NCBI GenBank assembly: GCA_020853255.1
Contig: JADYZI010000139.1
Coordinates: forward strand, 1 to 33,056
Reading direction: 5' to 3'
Origin: Acidobacteriota bacterium
GTDB lineage: Bacteria; Acidobacteriota; Blastocatellia; Pyrinomonadales; Pyrinomonadaceae
DNA length: 33,056 nucleotides
A program made the position numbers and the translations under genes. A model generated the notes under the pieces. That model was given only the letters and a program-made list of their open reading frames with translations, searched no databases and was not told the origin of the DNA. Of the stretch, positions 6,148 through 13,154 are shown in pieces. Position 1 is the first letter of the stretch, and every line of letters begins with the position of its first letter.

Positions 6148-6306
6148 CTCTCCATTCTACTCGGAAGGAGGGAACTTTCCAATGAGCAGACAGCGCGATG
6201 CGCCGCGTTTTGATAAAAAACGCAAAATAACGCAAGTATCTTTCTGAGATTGAGAAAGGCGAAGCTAAAGAGTTAAAAATGCGCGGGGATCTCAGATGGC
6301 TCTACA

Positions 6307-6340
6307 AGAAAAAAGCGGCGTCGAATTTCTGCGACGCCGC
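6307..6340 (-). terminator. intrinsic terminator after the histone-H1-like gene
   Basis: On the minus strand a perfect 9-bp GC stem (6332-6340 with 6315-6323, 8-base loop) is followed by a T-tract (A-run 6309-6314). It lies just past the stop of the Lys/Ala-rich gene. Confidence 0.85.
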
Positions 6341-6347
6341 GTAAGGG

Positions 6348-6791
6348 TTATTTTTTCTTAGCGGCCGATTTGGCAGCTGGCTTCTTAGCAGCCTTTGCCG
6401 CCGGCCTTGCCGTCGATTTGGCGGCTGCCGACTTCTTAGCGGCAGGCTTCTTCGGAGCTGCCTTCTTCGCAACCGGTTTGGCCGCTGCCTTCTTTGCGGC
6501 CGGTTTAGCCGCAGTCTTTTTCGCGGCCGGTTTAGCCGCAGCTTTCTTTGCTGCAGGCTTAGCTGCTGCCTTTTTCGCCGCTGGTTTCGCAGCCGACTTT
6601 GCCGCAGCCTTTTTCGCCGCGGGTTTAGCCGCAGCTTTCTTTGCCGCAGGTTTAGCAGCAGCTTTTTTTGCTGCCGGTTTCGCCGCCGCTTTCTTCACCG
6701 CCATCGCGGCAACATCGGCAACACTGGTGAGCGAAGCGCTCGCATCTACAAATGAGGTTTTTGTTTCCATAACTTTTTTCTTAGCTGACAT
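6348..6791 (-). CDS. histone H1-like Lys/Ala/Pro-rich protein
   Basis: A 147-residue protein. After a 33-residue N-terminal segment (ETKTSFVDASASLTSVADV) it consists almost only of AAKPAAKKA-type units, nine or so, with a looser KPAAKKSAAAKSTARPAAKA tail. Composition and repeat pattern match bacterial histone H1-like and AlgP/Hc1-type C-terminal domains, which bind DNA without sequence specificity and compact the nucleoid. A GGAGG ribosome site lies 2-3 bases before the ATG, suggesting strong expression. It is monocistronic: an intrinsic terminator follows and a 250-bp AT-rich leader precedes. The Lys/Ala repeats make exact homology uncertain, because low-complexity sequence can converge. Confidence 0.8.
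   Translation of the reverse strand: MSAKKKVMETKTSFVDASASLTSVADVAAMAVKKAAAKPAAKKAAAKPAAKKAAAKPAAKKAAAKSAAKPAAKKAAAKPAAKKAAAKPAAKKTAAKPAAKKAAAKPVAKKAAPKKPAAKKSAAAKSTARPAAKAAKKPAAKSAAKKK
6440..6703 (-). repeat. tandem coding repeats (AAKPAAKK units)
   Basis: Degenerate tandem repeats of about 24-27 bases underlie the Lys/Ala/Pro units of the histone-like protein. Units differ mainly by synonymous changes, so they are old or selected, though length change by slippage is likely between strains. Confidence 0.7.
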
Positions 6792-6947
6792 GTTCCTCCA
6801 AATGGAATTGTTTCCGGTCTTACCCTCTTGTTCTTGAGCGCAACCGTTAGGTCGGCTCGTAACGAATCGACTGCATTCGTTCCTGAATTGTTAATTGGAT
6901 TTTCGTTCGTTTGTCTCGCACGTTTTTAGTCTGACATCGAACACGAT

Positions 6948-6968
6948 CAAGATTTAAAATAAATCTTG
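6948..6968. promoter_or_regulatory. perfect AT-rich palindrome in the leader of the histone-like gene
   Basis: caagattta (6948-6956) and taaatcttg (6960-6968) are perfect inverted repeats around aaa. The palindrome sits in the 256-bp AT-rich gap (6792-7047) between the B12-binding-subunit gene and the histone-like gene, about 157 bases upstream of the latter's start. An operator is possible. No T-tract follows on either strand that would make it a terminator. The rest of the gap holds one copy of the aattgttaattgg repeat (6886-6898) and A/T-tracts near 7029-7047. No gene was seen in it. Confidence 0.45.
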
Positions 6969-7047
6969 TAAGCGCACAATAACATATTGCAGAAATGATT
7001 ACTACAATTTTGCAAAGCTTCGATAAGTTTTTTTTAATTTTTTTTCG

Positions 7048-7452
7048 CTAGTTTTGTGCGCGAATGTTTGAGTTGATGAACGTGACAATATCTTCCGTCG
7101 AAGTACCGGGAAGGAACACCTCAGAGACACCGATCTTTTTTAGATCGGCGATGTCTTCATCGGGAACGATACCGCCGACAAGAACGAGGGTGTCGGTCAT
7201 TCCATTTTGATGAAGTAGATCTACGATGCGCGGACACAAGGTGCGATGTGCTCCGCTCAAGATAGAGATGCCGACAGCGTCCACATCTTCCTGCAGCGCA
7301 GCGGCCGCTATCATCTCCGGTGTTTGCCGAAGCCCTGTATATATCACCTCCATACCTGCATCACGCAGCGCGCGGGCGATAACTTTTGCGCCGCGATCGT
7401 GACCGTCGAGGCCGGGTTTTGCAACAAGTACTCTTATCTTTCTGTTCAGCAT
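7048..7452 (-). CDS. cobalamin-binding subunit of methylmalonyl-CoA-mutase type
   Basis: A 134-residue stand-alone B12-binding domain. The DxHxxG motif that supplies the lower cobalt ligand is D16-G-H18-D-R-G21 in [12 protein letters not shown]. The SxL motif is S63-I-L65 and the GG motif is G93-G94, followed by [12 protein letters not shown]. Separate small subunits of this size pair with a catalytic large subunit in two-subunit methylmalonyl-CoA or isobutyryl-CoA-type mutases. No large subunit is in this window. The ATG at 7452 is chosen because family members start a few residues before [13 protein letters not shown], and the longer frame would overlap the upstream gene with unrelated residues. 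It starts 8 bases after the stop of the DUF3298-type gene. A role in propionate or branched-chain acyl-CoA rearrangement fits the other acyl-CoA genes nearby. Confidence 0.88.
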   Translation of the reverse strand: MLNRKIRVLVAKPGLDGHDRGAKVIARALRDAGMEVIYTGLRQTPEMIAAAALQEDVDAVGISILSGAHRTLCPRIVDLLHQNGMTDTLVLVGGIVPDEDIADLKKIGVSEVFLPGTSTEDIVTFINSNIRAQN

Positions 7453-7460
7453 ATATAAAT

Positions 7461-8192
7461 TTATTTCGACACAAATCGAGCGAGCGGTCCGCTTGGTTTT
7501 ACAAAATTCGCGATCTCCTTCCATGTGAATGCATATCGCCCTTCGGGTTCAAGCCCTTCGATGACATGCGGAAATTCGTAATTATAAATGAAGGTGATCC
7601 CGCTCGCATTGAGTGCAAAGTGATCGAGATCACTCATTGAAAAACTTTTTTCTGAAAACAGGTCCGAAGGATCTGATCCGCCCATATCCGGATCTTTTTT
7701 TATCTCCTCGATCGCCGCCTTGATCTCTGCTCTTTGTTTTGTTCTTATCAGCTCTACAAGCTCGCGTGCGTTATCGAACGCCGCGGCCGCCGGAATTCGA
7801 TCGCCGTTCTTAATATCTACAACGACAGTTTGTGAAGTGCCGTCAGGATAGGCCGCCGATCCGTTCATAGACAAAGTGATCACAAGTATCCCGCGTTGAT
7901 TGTAGTCAACCGTATAGTTCGCCTCTTCGAGCCATTGCACCTCGTTGAGTTCCTCGCGCACGTCAAGGTTAAGGATGGTTTTATAACTGATCGCTGATTC
8001 TATCTTTCTTGACAGCGCAGGTGTTGCGGCTTTTATCTTTGGATAAGTAATGGTGAATGTTTTTTTGTACTGAGAGATCGGCTTTGGCCGCTTGTAAACA
8101 GTCTTCCTAGGTGTGACGGTAACACTCTGGGCCTGCATGCACGCGCAGAGGGCAAGGAGCGATCCGATCGACAGCAATATGCGTCTTTTCAT
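7461..8192 (-). CDS. exported DUF3298/RsiV-type domain protein
   Basis: A 243-residue protein with a signal peptide ([20 protein letters not shown], cut likely after MQA). The extracellular part fits the DUF4163 plus DUF3298 arrangement seen in RsiV and PdaC. A strand-rich N-terminal half ([19 protein letters not shown], then [19 protein letters not shown]) precedes the DUF3298 signature: [32 protein letters not shown] and the closing [16 protein letters not shown]. In RsiV this domain binds lysozyme, but here no anti-sigma segment or catalytic deacetylase domain is present, so the role is unknown. The start at 8192 is preferred over an ATG 39 bases upstream because it places the signal peptide at the N-terminus. 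The Shine-Dalgarno is weak. Confidence 0.75.
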   Translation of the reverse strand: MKRRILLSIGSLLALCACMQAQSVTVTPRKTVYKRPKPISQYKKTFTITYPKIKAATPALSRKIESAISYKTILNLDVREELNEVQWLEEANYTVDYNQRGILVITLSMNGSAAYPDGTSQTVVVDIKNGDRIPAAAAFDNARELVELIRTKQRAEIKAAIEEIKKDPDMGGSDPSDLFSEKSFSMSDLDHFALNASGITFIYNYEFPHVIEGLEPEGRYAFTWKEIANFVKPSGPLARFVSK

Positions 8193-8239
8193 TTGGTTTG
8201 GGAAAGATAAATGTAAGTTTAGACAGTTCACCAGTTATT

Positions 8240-9067
8240 TCAAGTTCCGAGCGAAGCATTCGGAAGGTCCGGTGCGCCGAAAACACATTTCAGTTTTGAC
8301 CGCAGCGATCTTCCTTCACGGATAGCCTGCCACATTTCAACCCAGGCGTGCGTGTTGATCCAGATCAAATTAAAACTCTCGACGGGCTTTATGATGCCAT
8401 AACGCGGCTCTTCGGTCTCGTTCACAAAAGTACCAAATATCCTATCCCAAATGATCAGGACGCCCGCGTAATTCTTATCTAGATAGGGCTCATTCACGCC
8501 GTGATGAACCCGATGATGCGACGGCGTGTTCAGGAACCATTCAAGGCGGCCAAGACGATCTACCAATTTCGTGTGTATCCAGAATTGGTAGATCAAGTTA
8601 AACCCATGCATCACGACGAACATCCACGGCGCAAAGCCCATCAGCATCAGCGGTAAATAAAAGATCCAGTGCAGCAACCCGCTAAACCAGCTTTGGCGGA
8701 CGGCAACGCTCAAGTTGTATTCTTCGCTGGAATGATGGACTACATGAAAATTCCAGAACAGCCGTACTTCGTGGCTGATGCGATGGAACCAATAGTAAGC
8801 CAGGTCATCGACAAAGAATAGTATGGTCCAGGACCACCAAGCATCAGCCGGAAATTTATATGGGGCAATCTGATATGCCGCTTCATAGATCAGGGCGATG
8901 AATAGTCCGAACAAAAAACCAAAGCCGACGCTGACGAGGCCGATCAGAATGTTATTCCATGCGTCCTTCTTATTATACGGGCCGATGCCGTTCCGCCCAG
9001 TCCACCAGGCTTCAAGCGCGATGGCCGCCGCGAACAACGGTATGGCAATAACGACGGGATTGAACAT
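8240..9067 (-). CDS. sterol desaturase / fatty acid hydroxylase family protein
   Basis: A 275-residue integral membrane di-iron enzyme. All family histidine clusters are present: HRISHE, then HVVHHSSE, a lone WIHTK histidine, and PSHHRVHHG near the C-terminus. There are about four hydrophobic segments (PVVIAIPLFAAAIALEAWW; ILIGLVSVGFGFLFGLFIAL; WSWTILFFVDDLAYYWF; and the LLHWIFYLPLMLMGFAPWM region). The family uses O2 and an electron donor to hydroxylate or desaturate lipids, sterols, carotenoids or alkylglycerols. The subtype cannot be read from the sequence. The start at 9067 is taken because it begins with the first membrane helix, whereas the 58 further upstream codons are cysteine-rich and unlike the family. 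It is divergent from the haem-binding gene across about 145 bp. Confidence 0.9.
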   Translation of the reverse strand: MFNPVVIAIPLFAAAIALEAWWTGRNGIGPYNKKDAWNNILIGLVSVGFGFLFGLFIALIYEAAYQIAPYKFPADAWWSWTILFFVDDLAYYWFHRISHEVRLFWNFHVVHHSSEEYNLSVAVRQSWFSGLLHWIFYLPLMLMGFAPWMFVVMHGFNLIYQFWIHTKLVDRLGRLEWFLNTPSHHRVHHGVNEPYLDKNYAGVLIIWDRIFGTFVNETEEPRYGIIKPVESFNLIWINTHAWVEMWQAIREGRSLRSKLKCVFGAPDLPNASLGT

Positions 9068-9212
9068 ATTTCGTGCCGAACTCGCAGCCGAAAGGCCCGC
9101 CGTTTGACAAACATTCTTATCTGGACATGACGGGCTATCACAAGTAAGATGTACGCAAAACATCTTTTGCGTAAATATTTTAGACACGTGCCGCCCATTA
9201 ATAAAGCGCTCA

Positions 9213-9683
9213 ATGAATATGAAGAAAGTCCTTAAGATCACACTCTTGGTCTTGGCCGGCGCCTTTTTGATTATCCAGTTTTTCCGCCCGACATTTTCGA
9301 ATCCGCCGATAGTGCCGGGCCAGACGATCGAAGAGTCAACGAACGTTCCGGCCGATATTCAAATGGTCCTTGCCCGATCGTGCAACGATTGTCATTCGAA
9401 TAAGACTATACATCCATGGTACACACAGATCGCACCCGTTTCGTGGTGGCTCTCTGATCACATTAACGAAGGCCGCGGAGAATTGAATTTTAGCGAATGG
9501 AATACGTACACTTCGAAGAAGAAAGCACATAAGCTTGAGGAAATATGCGAACACGTGGAGAGCGGAGAGATGCCGCTTAACTCCTATCTGTGGATGCACG
9601 GAGACGCCGCTCTCGCACCAGAGCAATCGCGAATGCTTTGCGACTGGGCAAAGGCAGAAAGGGCGAAGATAGCCGTTGAATAG
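9213..9683 (+). CDS. haem-binding domain protein (single CxxCH)
   Basis: A 156-residue exported cytochrome-like protein. An N-terminal signal/anchor (VLKITLLVLAGAFLIIQFF) is followed by one c-type haem site, SCNDCH (C-x-x-C-H). Then come W-rich segments HPWYTQIAPVSWWLSDHI and ELNFSEWN, and a distal MPLNSYLWMHGDAALAPEQ stretch that could supply the axial methionine. This layout is the haem-binding (Haem_bd) family of periplasmic cytochromes found near c-type cytochrome peroxidases and oxidases. Covalent haem attachment by the Ccm or Ccs system is expected. The ATG at 9213 or the one 6 bases later could be used. The upstream hydroxylase gene is divergent, and electron delivery between them is speculation. 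Confidence 0.85.
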   Translation: MNMKKVLKITLLVLAGAFLIIQFFRPTFSNPPIVPGQTIEESTNVPADIQMVLARSCNDCHSNKTIHPWYTQIAPVSWWLSDHINEGRGELNFSEWNTYTSKKKAHKLEEICEHVESGEMPLNSYLWMHGDAALAPEQSRMLCDWAKAERAKIAVE

Positions 9684-9736
9684 TGTCCCCGGCGGATCGC
9701 CCGCCGAAATTAGAGGCCGGACCGGCGAATCCCAGG

Positions 9737-9772
9737 TTACACGATCGGCGGTTTTGGGATAGACTATCCCTT
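9737..9772 (+). promoter_or_regulatory. candidate promoter giving a leaderless def transcript
   Basis: TTACAC (9737-9742) and TAGACT (9760-9765) are separated by 17 bases and resemble a sigma-70 promoter. The -10 box lies inside the palindrome gggatagactatccc (9756-9770). Transcription would begin at about 9772-9773, at the def ATG itself. No Shine-Dalgarno is present upstream of that ATG, which fits a leaderless message. Confidence 0.4.
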
Positions 9773-10294
9773 ATGCCTCCGTTGAAGATTGTGCATTATC
9801 CTGAGCCGATACTTCTGACTGTTGGGAAGCCAGTGGACAGTTCGGCTTTCGCCAACGGGCTGGCCCACACTGTCGAGGACATGTTTGAGACAATGTACGC
9901 TGCGGGCGGGGTCGGACTTGCCGCTCCTCAGGTGGGATTTTCGGATCGGTTCTTTGTTATGGATGTACCGCTCGAGAACGGCGATCCGAACAAACTGGTC
10001 TTTGCCAACCCCGAGATACTTCATGTCGAAGGTGAGCAAGTAGGCGATGAGGGCTGTCTTTCGTTTCCTGGGCTATATCAGCAGGTGAAGCGAGACATGC
10101 GCGTTATCGTTCGCGCCCAGGATGTGGAGGGAAATGAATTTGAAATGGACCTTGAGGGACTGGCAGCCAGATGTGTTCTTCATGAAACAGATCACTGCGA
10201 TGGGATCGTGTTCCTGGACAGGATGACGGTCCTGAAACGAGAAATGGCCAAGCGAAAGATCAGGCATTTGAAAAAAACCGGTAAATGGGAATGA
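9773..10294 (+). CDS. def: peptide deformylase
   Basis: A 173-residue metallo-enzyme that removes the formyl group from the N-terminal methionine of new proteins. All three family motifs are present: GVGLAAPQ (46-53), EGCLS (93-97, metal-ligand Cys95) and HETDH (137-141, ligands His137 and His141, catalytic Glu138). The ATG at 9773 is used because PPLKIVHYPEPIL is the conserved N-terminus. The longer GTG frame upstream adds 30 unrelated residues and overlaps the previous stop. It shares an ATGA overlap with the next small gene. In many bacteria def, fmt and rsmB are adjacent. Here fmt and rsmB lie about 4.4 kb downstream, with pruA and a phosphatase between. Confidence 0.95.
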   Translation: MPPLKIVHYPEPILLTVGKPVDSSAFANGLAHTVEDMFETMYAAGGVGLAAPQVGFSDRFFVMDVPLENGDPNKLVFANPEILHVEGEQVGDEGCLSFPGLYQQVKRDMRVIVRAQDVEGNEFEMDLEGLAARCVLHETDHCDGIVFLDRMTVLKREMAKRKIRHLKKTGKWE

Positions 10295-10515
10295 GTATGG
10301 AAGATACCAGACTGACGACAGAGGTACGTTCGATCCGTGAACTCAATCTCTACCTTCTTGCGGGGTGGAAGCTTATTCTTAGCTACGTCAAGCACCTAAG
10401 CGATACGCAGGAGCCGCGGTTTGTTCTCGGGTGGCAGCAGGAATCAGAACCTGTCATGCCGGAACTTCTCGACGAATGGGAGCTGAACGAGCTCAAGCAA
10501 CAACAATATAGATAG
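10291..10515 (+). CDS. small hypothetical protein between def and pruA
   Basis: A 74-residue acidic protein, not recognised. It has no signal peptide. A short amphipathic segment VRSIRELNLYLLAGWKLILSY is followed by RFVLGWQQ, a pattern reminiscent of small proteins with N..L..GW.L...........Y.LGW seen in several phyla. The start at 10291 gives the ATGA overlap with def and argues for translational coupling. ATGs at 10285 and 10297 are also in frame. It ends 9 bases before the pruA start, so def, this gene and pruA are probably one transcript. Confidence 0.65.
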   Translation: MSMEDTRLTTEVRSIRELNLYLLAGWKLILSYVKHLSDTQEPRFVLGWQQESEPVMPELLDEWELNELKQQQYR

Positions 10516-10524
10516 AGGAAAGTT

Positions 10525-12093
10525 ATGCAAACGCAACCTGTAATGGACGAATTTAAGAATGAACCTTTCACCGACTTTTCGGTGCCGGAGAATGCCGCCG
10601 CAATGGAAGCGGCACTGGTGAAAGTAAAGGCCGAACTTGGCCGCGAATATCCGATCCGTATCGGAGGCGAAAGGCTGCAACTCGACAGCAAGTTTCAAAG
10701 CTATAACCCGTCAAATAAAACCGAGATCGTTGGTGTTTTCTCGGAGGCCGATACTGATACTTCACTTGTGAACAAGGCGATCGAGGCGGCATCGCACGCA
10801 TTCGAATCGTGGAGCAGGGTCGCTCCGGCCACCCGTGCGGAGTATTTGTTCAAGATGGCCGACCTGATGCGGCAGCGAAAGCACGAGTTCTCGGCCGTGA
10901 TGGTGTATGAAGTTTCAAAGACCTGGGCCGAAGCAGACGGTGATACGGCCGAGGCGATAGATTTTCTTGAATTCTACGGCCGTGAAATGCTTCGATGGTC
11001 TGAGCATCAACCGCTCACAAAGGTCGCCGGCGAGGACAATCGACTCGAATACGTGCCGCTTGGCGTGGGAGCCATCATTCCGCCGTGGAATTTTCCGCTG
11101 GCGATCATGGCCGGAATGTCGGTCGCCGCCATCGTTGCTGGAAATACGGTCGTCTTGAAGCCATCATCAGATTCCCCTACTATTGCCGCGAAATTCGTCG
11201 AGCTGACCGAAGAGGTCGGGCTTCCTCCCGGCGTTCTGAATTTTCTGACGGGAAGCGCCGCGACGGGTGAAGCAATGGTCACGCACCCGAAAACGCGCTT
11301 CATTTCGTTCACCGGATCAAAGGGTGTCGGGCTGCACATTAATGAAGAGGCGGCAAAGACGCGCGACGGGCAAAAATGGATCAAGCGTGTTGTCGCTGAG
11401 TTGGGCGGCAAGGATGCGATCATTGTGACGGATGATGCCGACATCGATTCGGCGGCGGCCGGAATTGTCTCTGCCGCATTCGGTTTTCAGGGCCAAAAGT
11501 GTTCTGCCTGCTCACGGCTGATCGTGGACGAGAAAGTTCATGACGAGCTTGTTGAAAAAGTGGTCAGCCTTACTGAGTCTCTGCGGATCGGCCAGCCTAC
11601 AGAGGGAGATACGAACGTTTCGGCGGTCATCAACAAGCGTTCTTTTGACACCACGCTTAACTATATTAAGAAGGGTGCGGAGGAAGGCGGCGAGATCCTG
11701 ATCGGCGGAACTGGCGATGATGCGAAAGGCTATTTTATTCAGCCGACCGTGATCGCGAATGTTCAGCCGGGAGCGACGATCGAACAGGAAGAGATATTTG
11801 CACCGGTACTGGCCGTGATCAAGGCCCGCAATTTCGACCACGCGTTAGAGATCGCGAACGATACCGAATTTGGCCTGACTGGCGCGGTCTATTCAACTGA
11901 CCAGGGCCGGCTTGAACGGGCACGGCATGAGTTTCATGTTGGCAATCTATATCTGAACCGCAAATGTACCGGAGCCTTGGTGGGTGCTCACCCGTTTGGC
12001 GGCTTCAATATGAGCGGCACAGATTCAAAGGCCGGCGGACGCGAGTATCTGCTTCAGTTCATGCAGGCCAAGTTGGTTTCACAGCGGGTTTGA
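10525..12093 (+). CDS. pruA: L-glutamate gamma-semialdehyde (P5C) dehydrogenase
   Basis: A 522-residue stand-alone NAD-dependent aldehyde dehydrogenase of the RocA/PruA group 1 type. It oxidises glutamate semialdehyde (from proline or arginine/ornithine breakdown) to glutamate. Motifs are the PWNFPLAI cofactor segment (Asn189), FTGSKGVG (272-279), general base Glu292 in AELGGKD, and nucleophile Cys326 in GQKCSACS. The N-terminal extension (residues 1-45, NEPFTDFS onward, then YPIRIGGE) and the closing AHPFGGFNMSGTDSKAGG are characteristic of P5C dehydrogenases among ALDHs. A GAGGAAAG ribosome site precedes the ATG. No proline dehydrogenase gene is adjacent. Confidence 0.93.
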   Translation: MQTQPVMDEFKNEPFTDFSVPENAAAMEAALVKVKAELGREYPIRIGGERLQLDSKFQSYNPSNKTEIVGVFSEADTDTSLVNKAIEAASHAFESWSRVAPATRAEYLFKMADLMRQRKHEFSAVMVYEVSKTWAEADGDTAEAIDFLEFYGREMLRWSEHQPLTKVAGEDNRLEYVPLGVGAIIPPWNFPLAIMAGMSVAAIVAGNTVVLKPSSDSPTIAAKFVELTEEVGLPPGVLNFLTGSAATGEAMVTHPKTRFISFTGSKGVGLHINEEAAKTRDGQKWIKRVVAELGGKDAIIVTDDADIDSAAAGIVSAAFGFQGQKCSACSRLIVDEKVHDELVEKVVSLTESLRIGQPTEGDTNVSAVINKRSFDTTLNYIKKGAEEGGEILIGGTGDDAKGYFIQPTVIANVQPGATIEQEEIFAPVLAVIKARNFDHALEIANDTEFGLTGAVYSTDQGRLERARHEFHVGNLYLNRKCTGALVGAHPFGGFNMSGTDSKAGGREYLLQFMQAKLVSQRV

Positions 12094-12104
12094 TCAGATC
12101 TAAT

Positions 12105-13025
12105 ATGAATCGTTCACTGCTTAGCGGCATCTCGCTGCTGTTTTGTGTCGCGCTTGCGACGCCATCCTTTGGCCAGAAGGCAAAGCCGAAGGCCGCCTCA
12201 TCAAAGCCGCGGCCGATGGTGTTTGCCGTGCTCAACGACGGGTCTGTCATTGAACCCATTGGCTACGTGGAAAAAGGGAAGATCACGCAGGCGATCGACA
12301 ATGCAAGCGAGACCGCAAAGATCGCTGCGTTTCATCGATCTTATTATAAGGCTGGTTCAACGTATCCGTTGATATTCGGCGGGGCGGCATCGGGAAAGGT
12401 TACGGTCAAGAGCGCCAACCCGAAGGCCGAATGCAGCGCAAGTACCGCTTCTGTGACCTTCTCATCAACCCGTGCAAAATTGAAGGGAAATGTAATGGCG
12501 CTTGCTTCGAATATTGTACTCGGTACAAAAGCCAGCGGCGTTCGGCGTATGCCAACGGCGGTTGAACGCAGCGAGATCGAAGCGCTTGTTCGGCAGGAGT
12601 TCGAAAAGCAAGGCGTAAGCCCGACCGCGGCAAGGAAGATGAACTATCTCAACCTTACGTCGCTCGATGTAAATGGTGATGGAAAAATAGAATTGGTCGG
12701 CACTTTCTGGGCAGAACCTGCTCCGAAAAGCCGTGCGCTGCTTTTTTTTATCGCCGACAAGGGGCCGGACGAAAAATATTCCTTCGGTGCAACTGATTAT
12801 CGCGTGATAGAAGAGAAGGATGTAATGGGCGGCGAGATCAGCTCGGTGGATGATGGTGTGTATCATGAGCGGCTGCTTGATGTTCTGGATATAGATCACG
12901 ATGGTGTTGCCGAGGTTTTTACCTATATTCAGTCATTCGAAGGCGCGGGGTTTAACGTTTACCGTCGCGCGGGAGATAAGTGGGCCAAGATCTACGAAGG
13001 TGCTAACTATCACTGCGCCTATTAA
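12105..13025 (+). CDS. exported hypothetical protein with two calcium-loop motifs
   Basis: A 306-residue secreted protein. The signal peptide is LLSGISLLFCVALATPSFGQ, cleaved near residue 23. The N-terminal half begins with VFAVLNDGSVIEPIGYV and carries a beta-rich segment (VTVKSANPKAECSASTASV). The C-terminal half has two DxDxDG-type loops, DVNGDGKIE and DIDHDGVAE, each followed by beta strands, as in FG-GAP/VCBS-like or dockerin-like calcium-binding repeats. Its function is unknown. The start at 12105 begins the signal peptide. The reading frame extends upstream, but only over the end of pruA. It follows pruA by 11 bases and may be cotranscribed with it. Confidence 0.75.
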   Translation: MNRSLLSGISLLFCVALATPSFGQKAKPKAASSKPRPMVFAVLNDGSVIEPIGYVEKGKITQAIDNASETAKIAAFHRSYYKAGSTYPLIFGGAASGKVTVKSANPKAECSASTASVTFSSTRAKLKGNVMALASNIVLGTKASGVRRMPTAVERSEIEALVRQEFEKQGVSPTAARKMNYLNLTSLDVNGDGKIELVGTFWAEPAPKSRALLFFIADKGPDEKYSFGATDYRVIEEKDVMGGEISSVDDGVYHERLLDVLDIDHDGVAEVFTYIQSFEGAGFNVYRRAGDKWAKIYEGANYHCAY

Positions 13026-13031
13026 CACCGT

Positions 13032-13106
13032 TGCGGAAGCCCGCGGGACTTAGGTGTATGTTGCTTACGCCTGCATCACGTCCTTGTTAATATCCGGGTT
13101 TCCGCA
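13032..13106. repeat. degenerate REP-like inverted repeat
   Basis: tgcggaagcccg (13032-13043) and cgggtttccgca (13095-13106) are inverted repeats with one mismatch (11 of 12). Between them lies sequence with a ttgcttacgc core. The pattern looks like a decayed REP element. It occupies most of the 129-bp gap between the calcium-loop protein gene and the alkaline phosphatase gene. No terminator T-tract follows it. Confidence 0.5.
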
Positions 13107-13154
13107 TTAACGTCTCGCGCATCAATGCTCGCTGTCTCTCCCTAGAAAACGAAA

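Noticed and set aside
6370..6837. A long plus-strand open frame rich in FAAGLAAAFF
   Set aside because: It is the antisense of the Lys/Ala repeat gene. Repetitive GC-rich codons keep the opposite strand open, and it has no ribosome site.
7453..7524. A longer N-terminus for the B12-binding subunit
   Set aside because: The extra 24 codons overlap the upstream gene out of frame and are unlike the family, which starts just before the [13 protein letters not shown] motif.
9068..9241. A longer N-terminus for the fatty-acid hydroxylase
   Set aside because: The extra 58 residues are cysteine-rich, unlike the family, and would overlap the divergent haem-binding gene.
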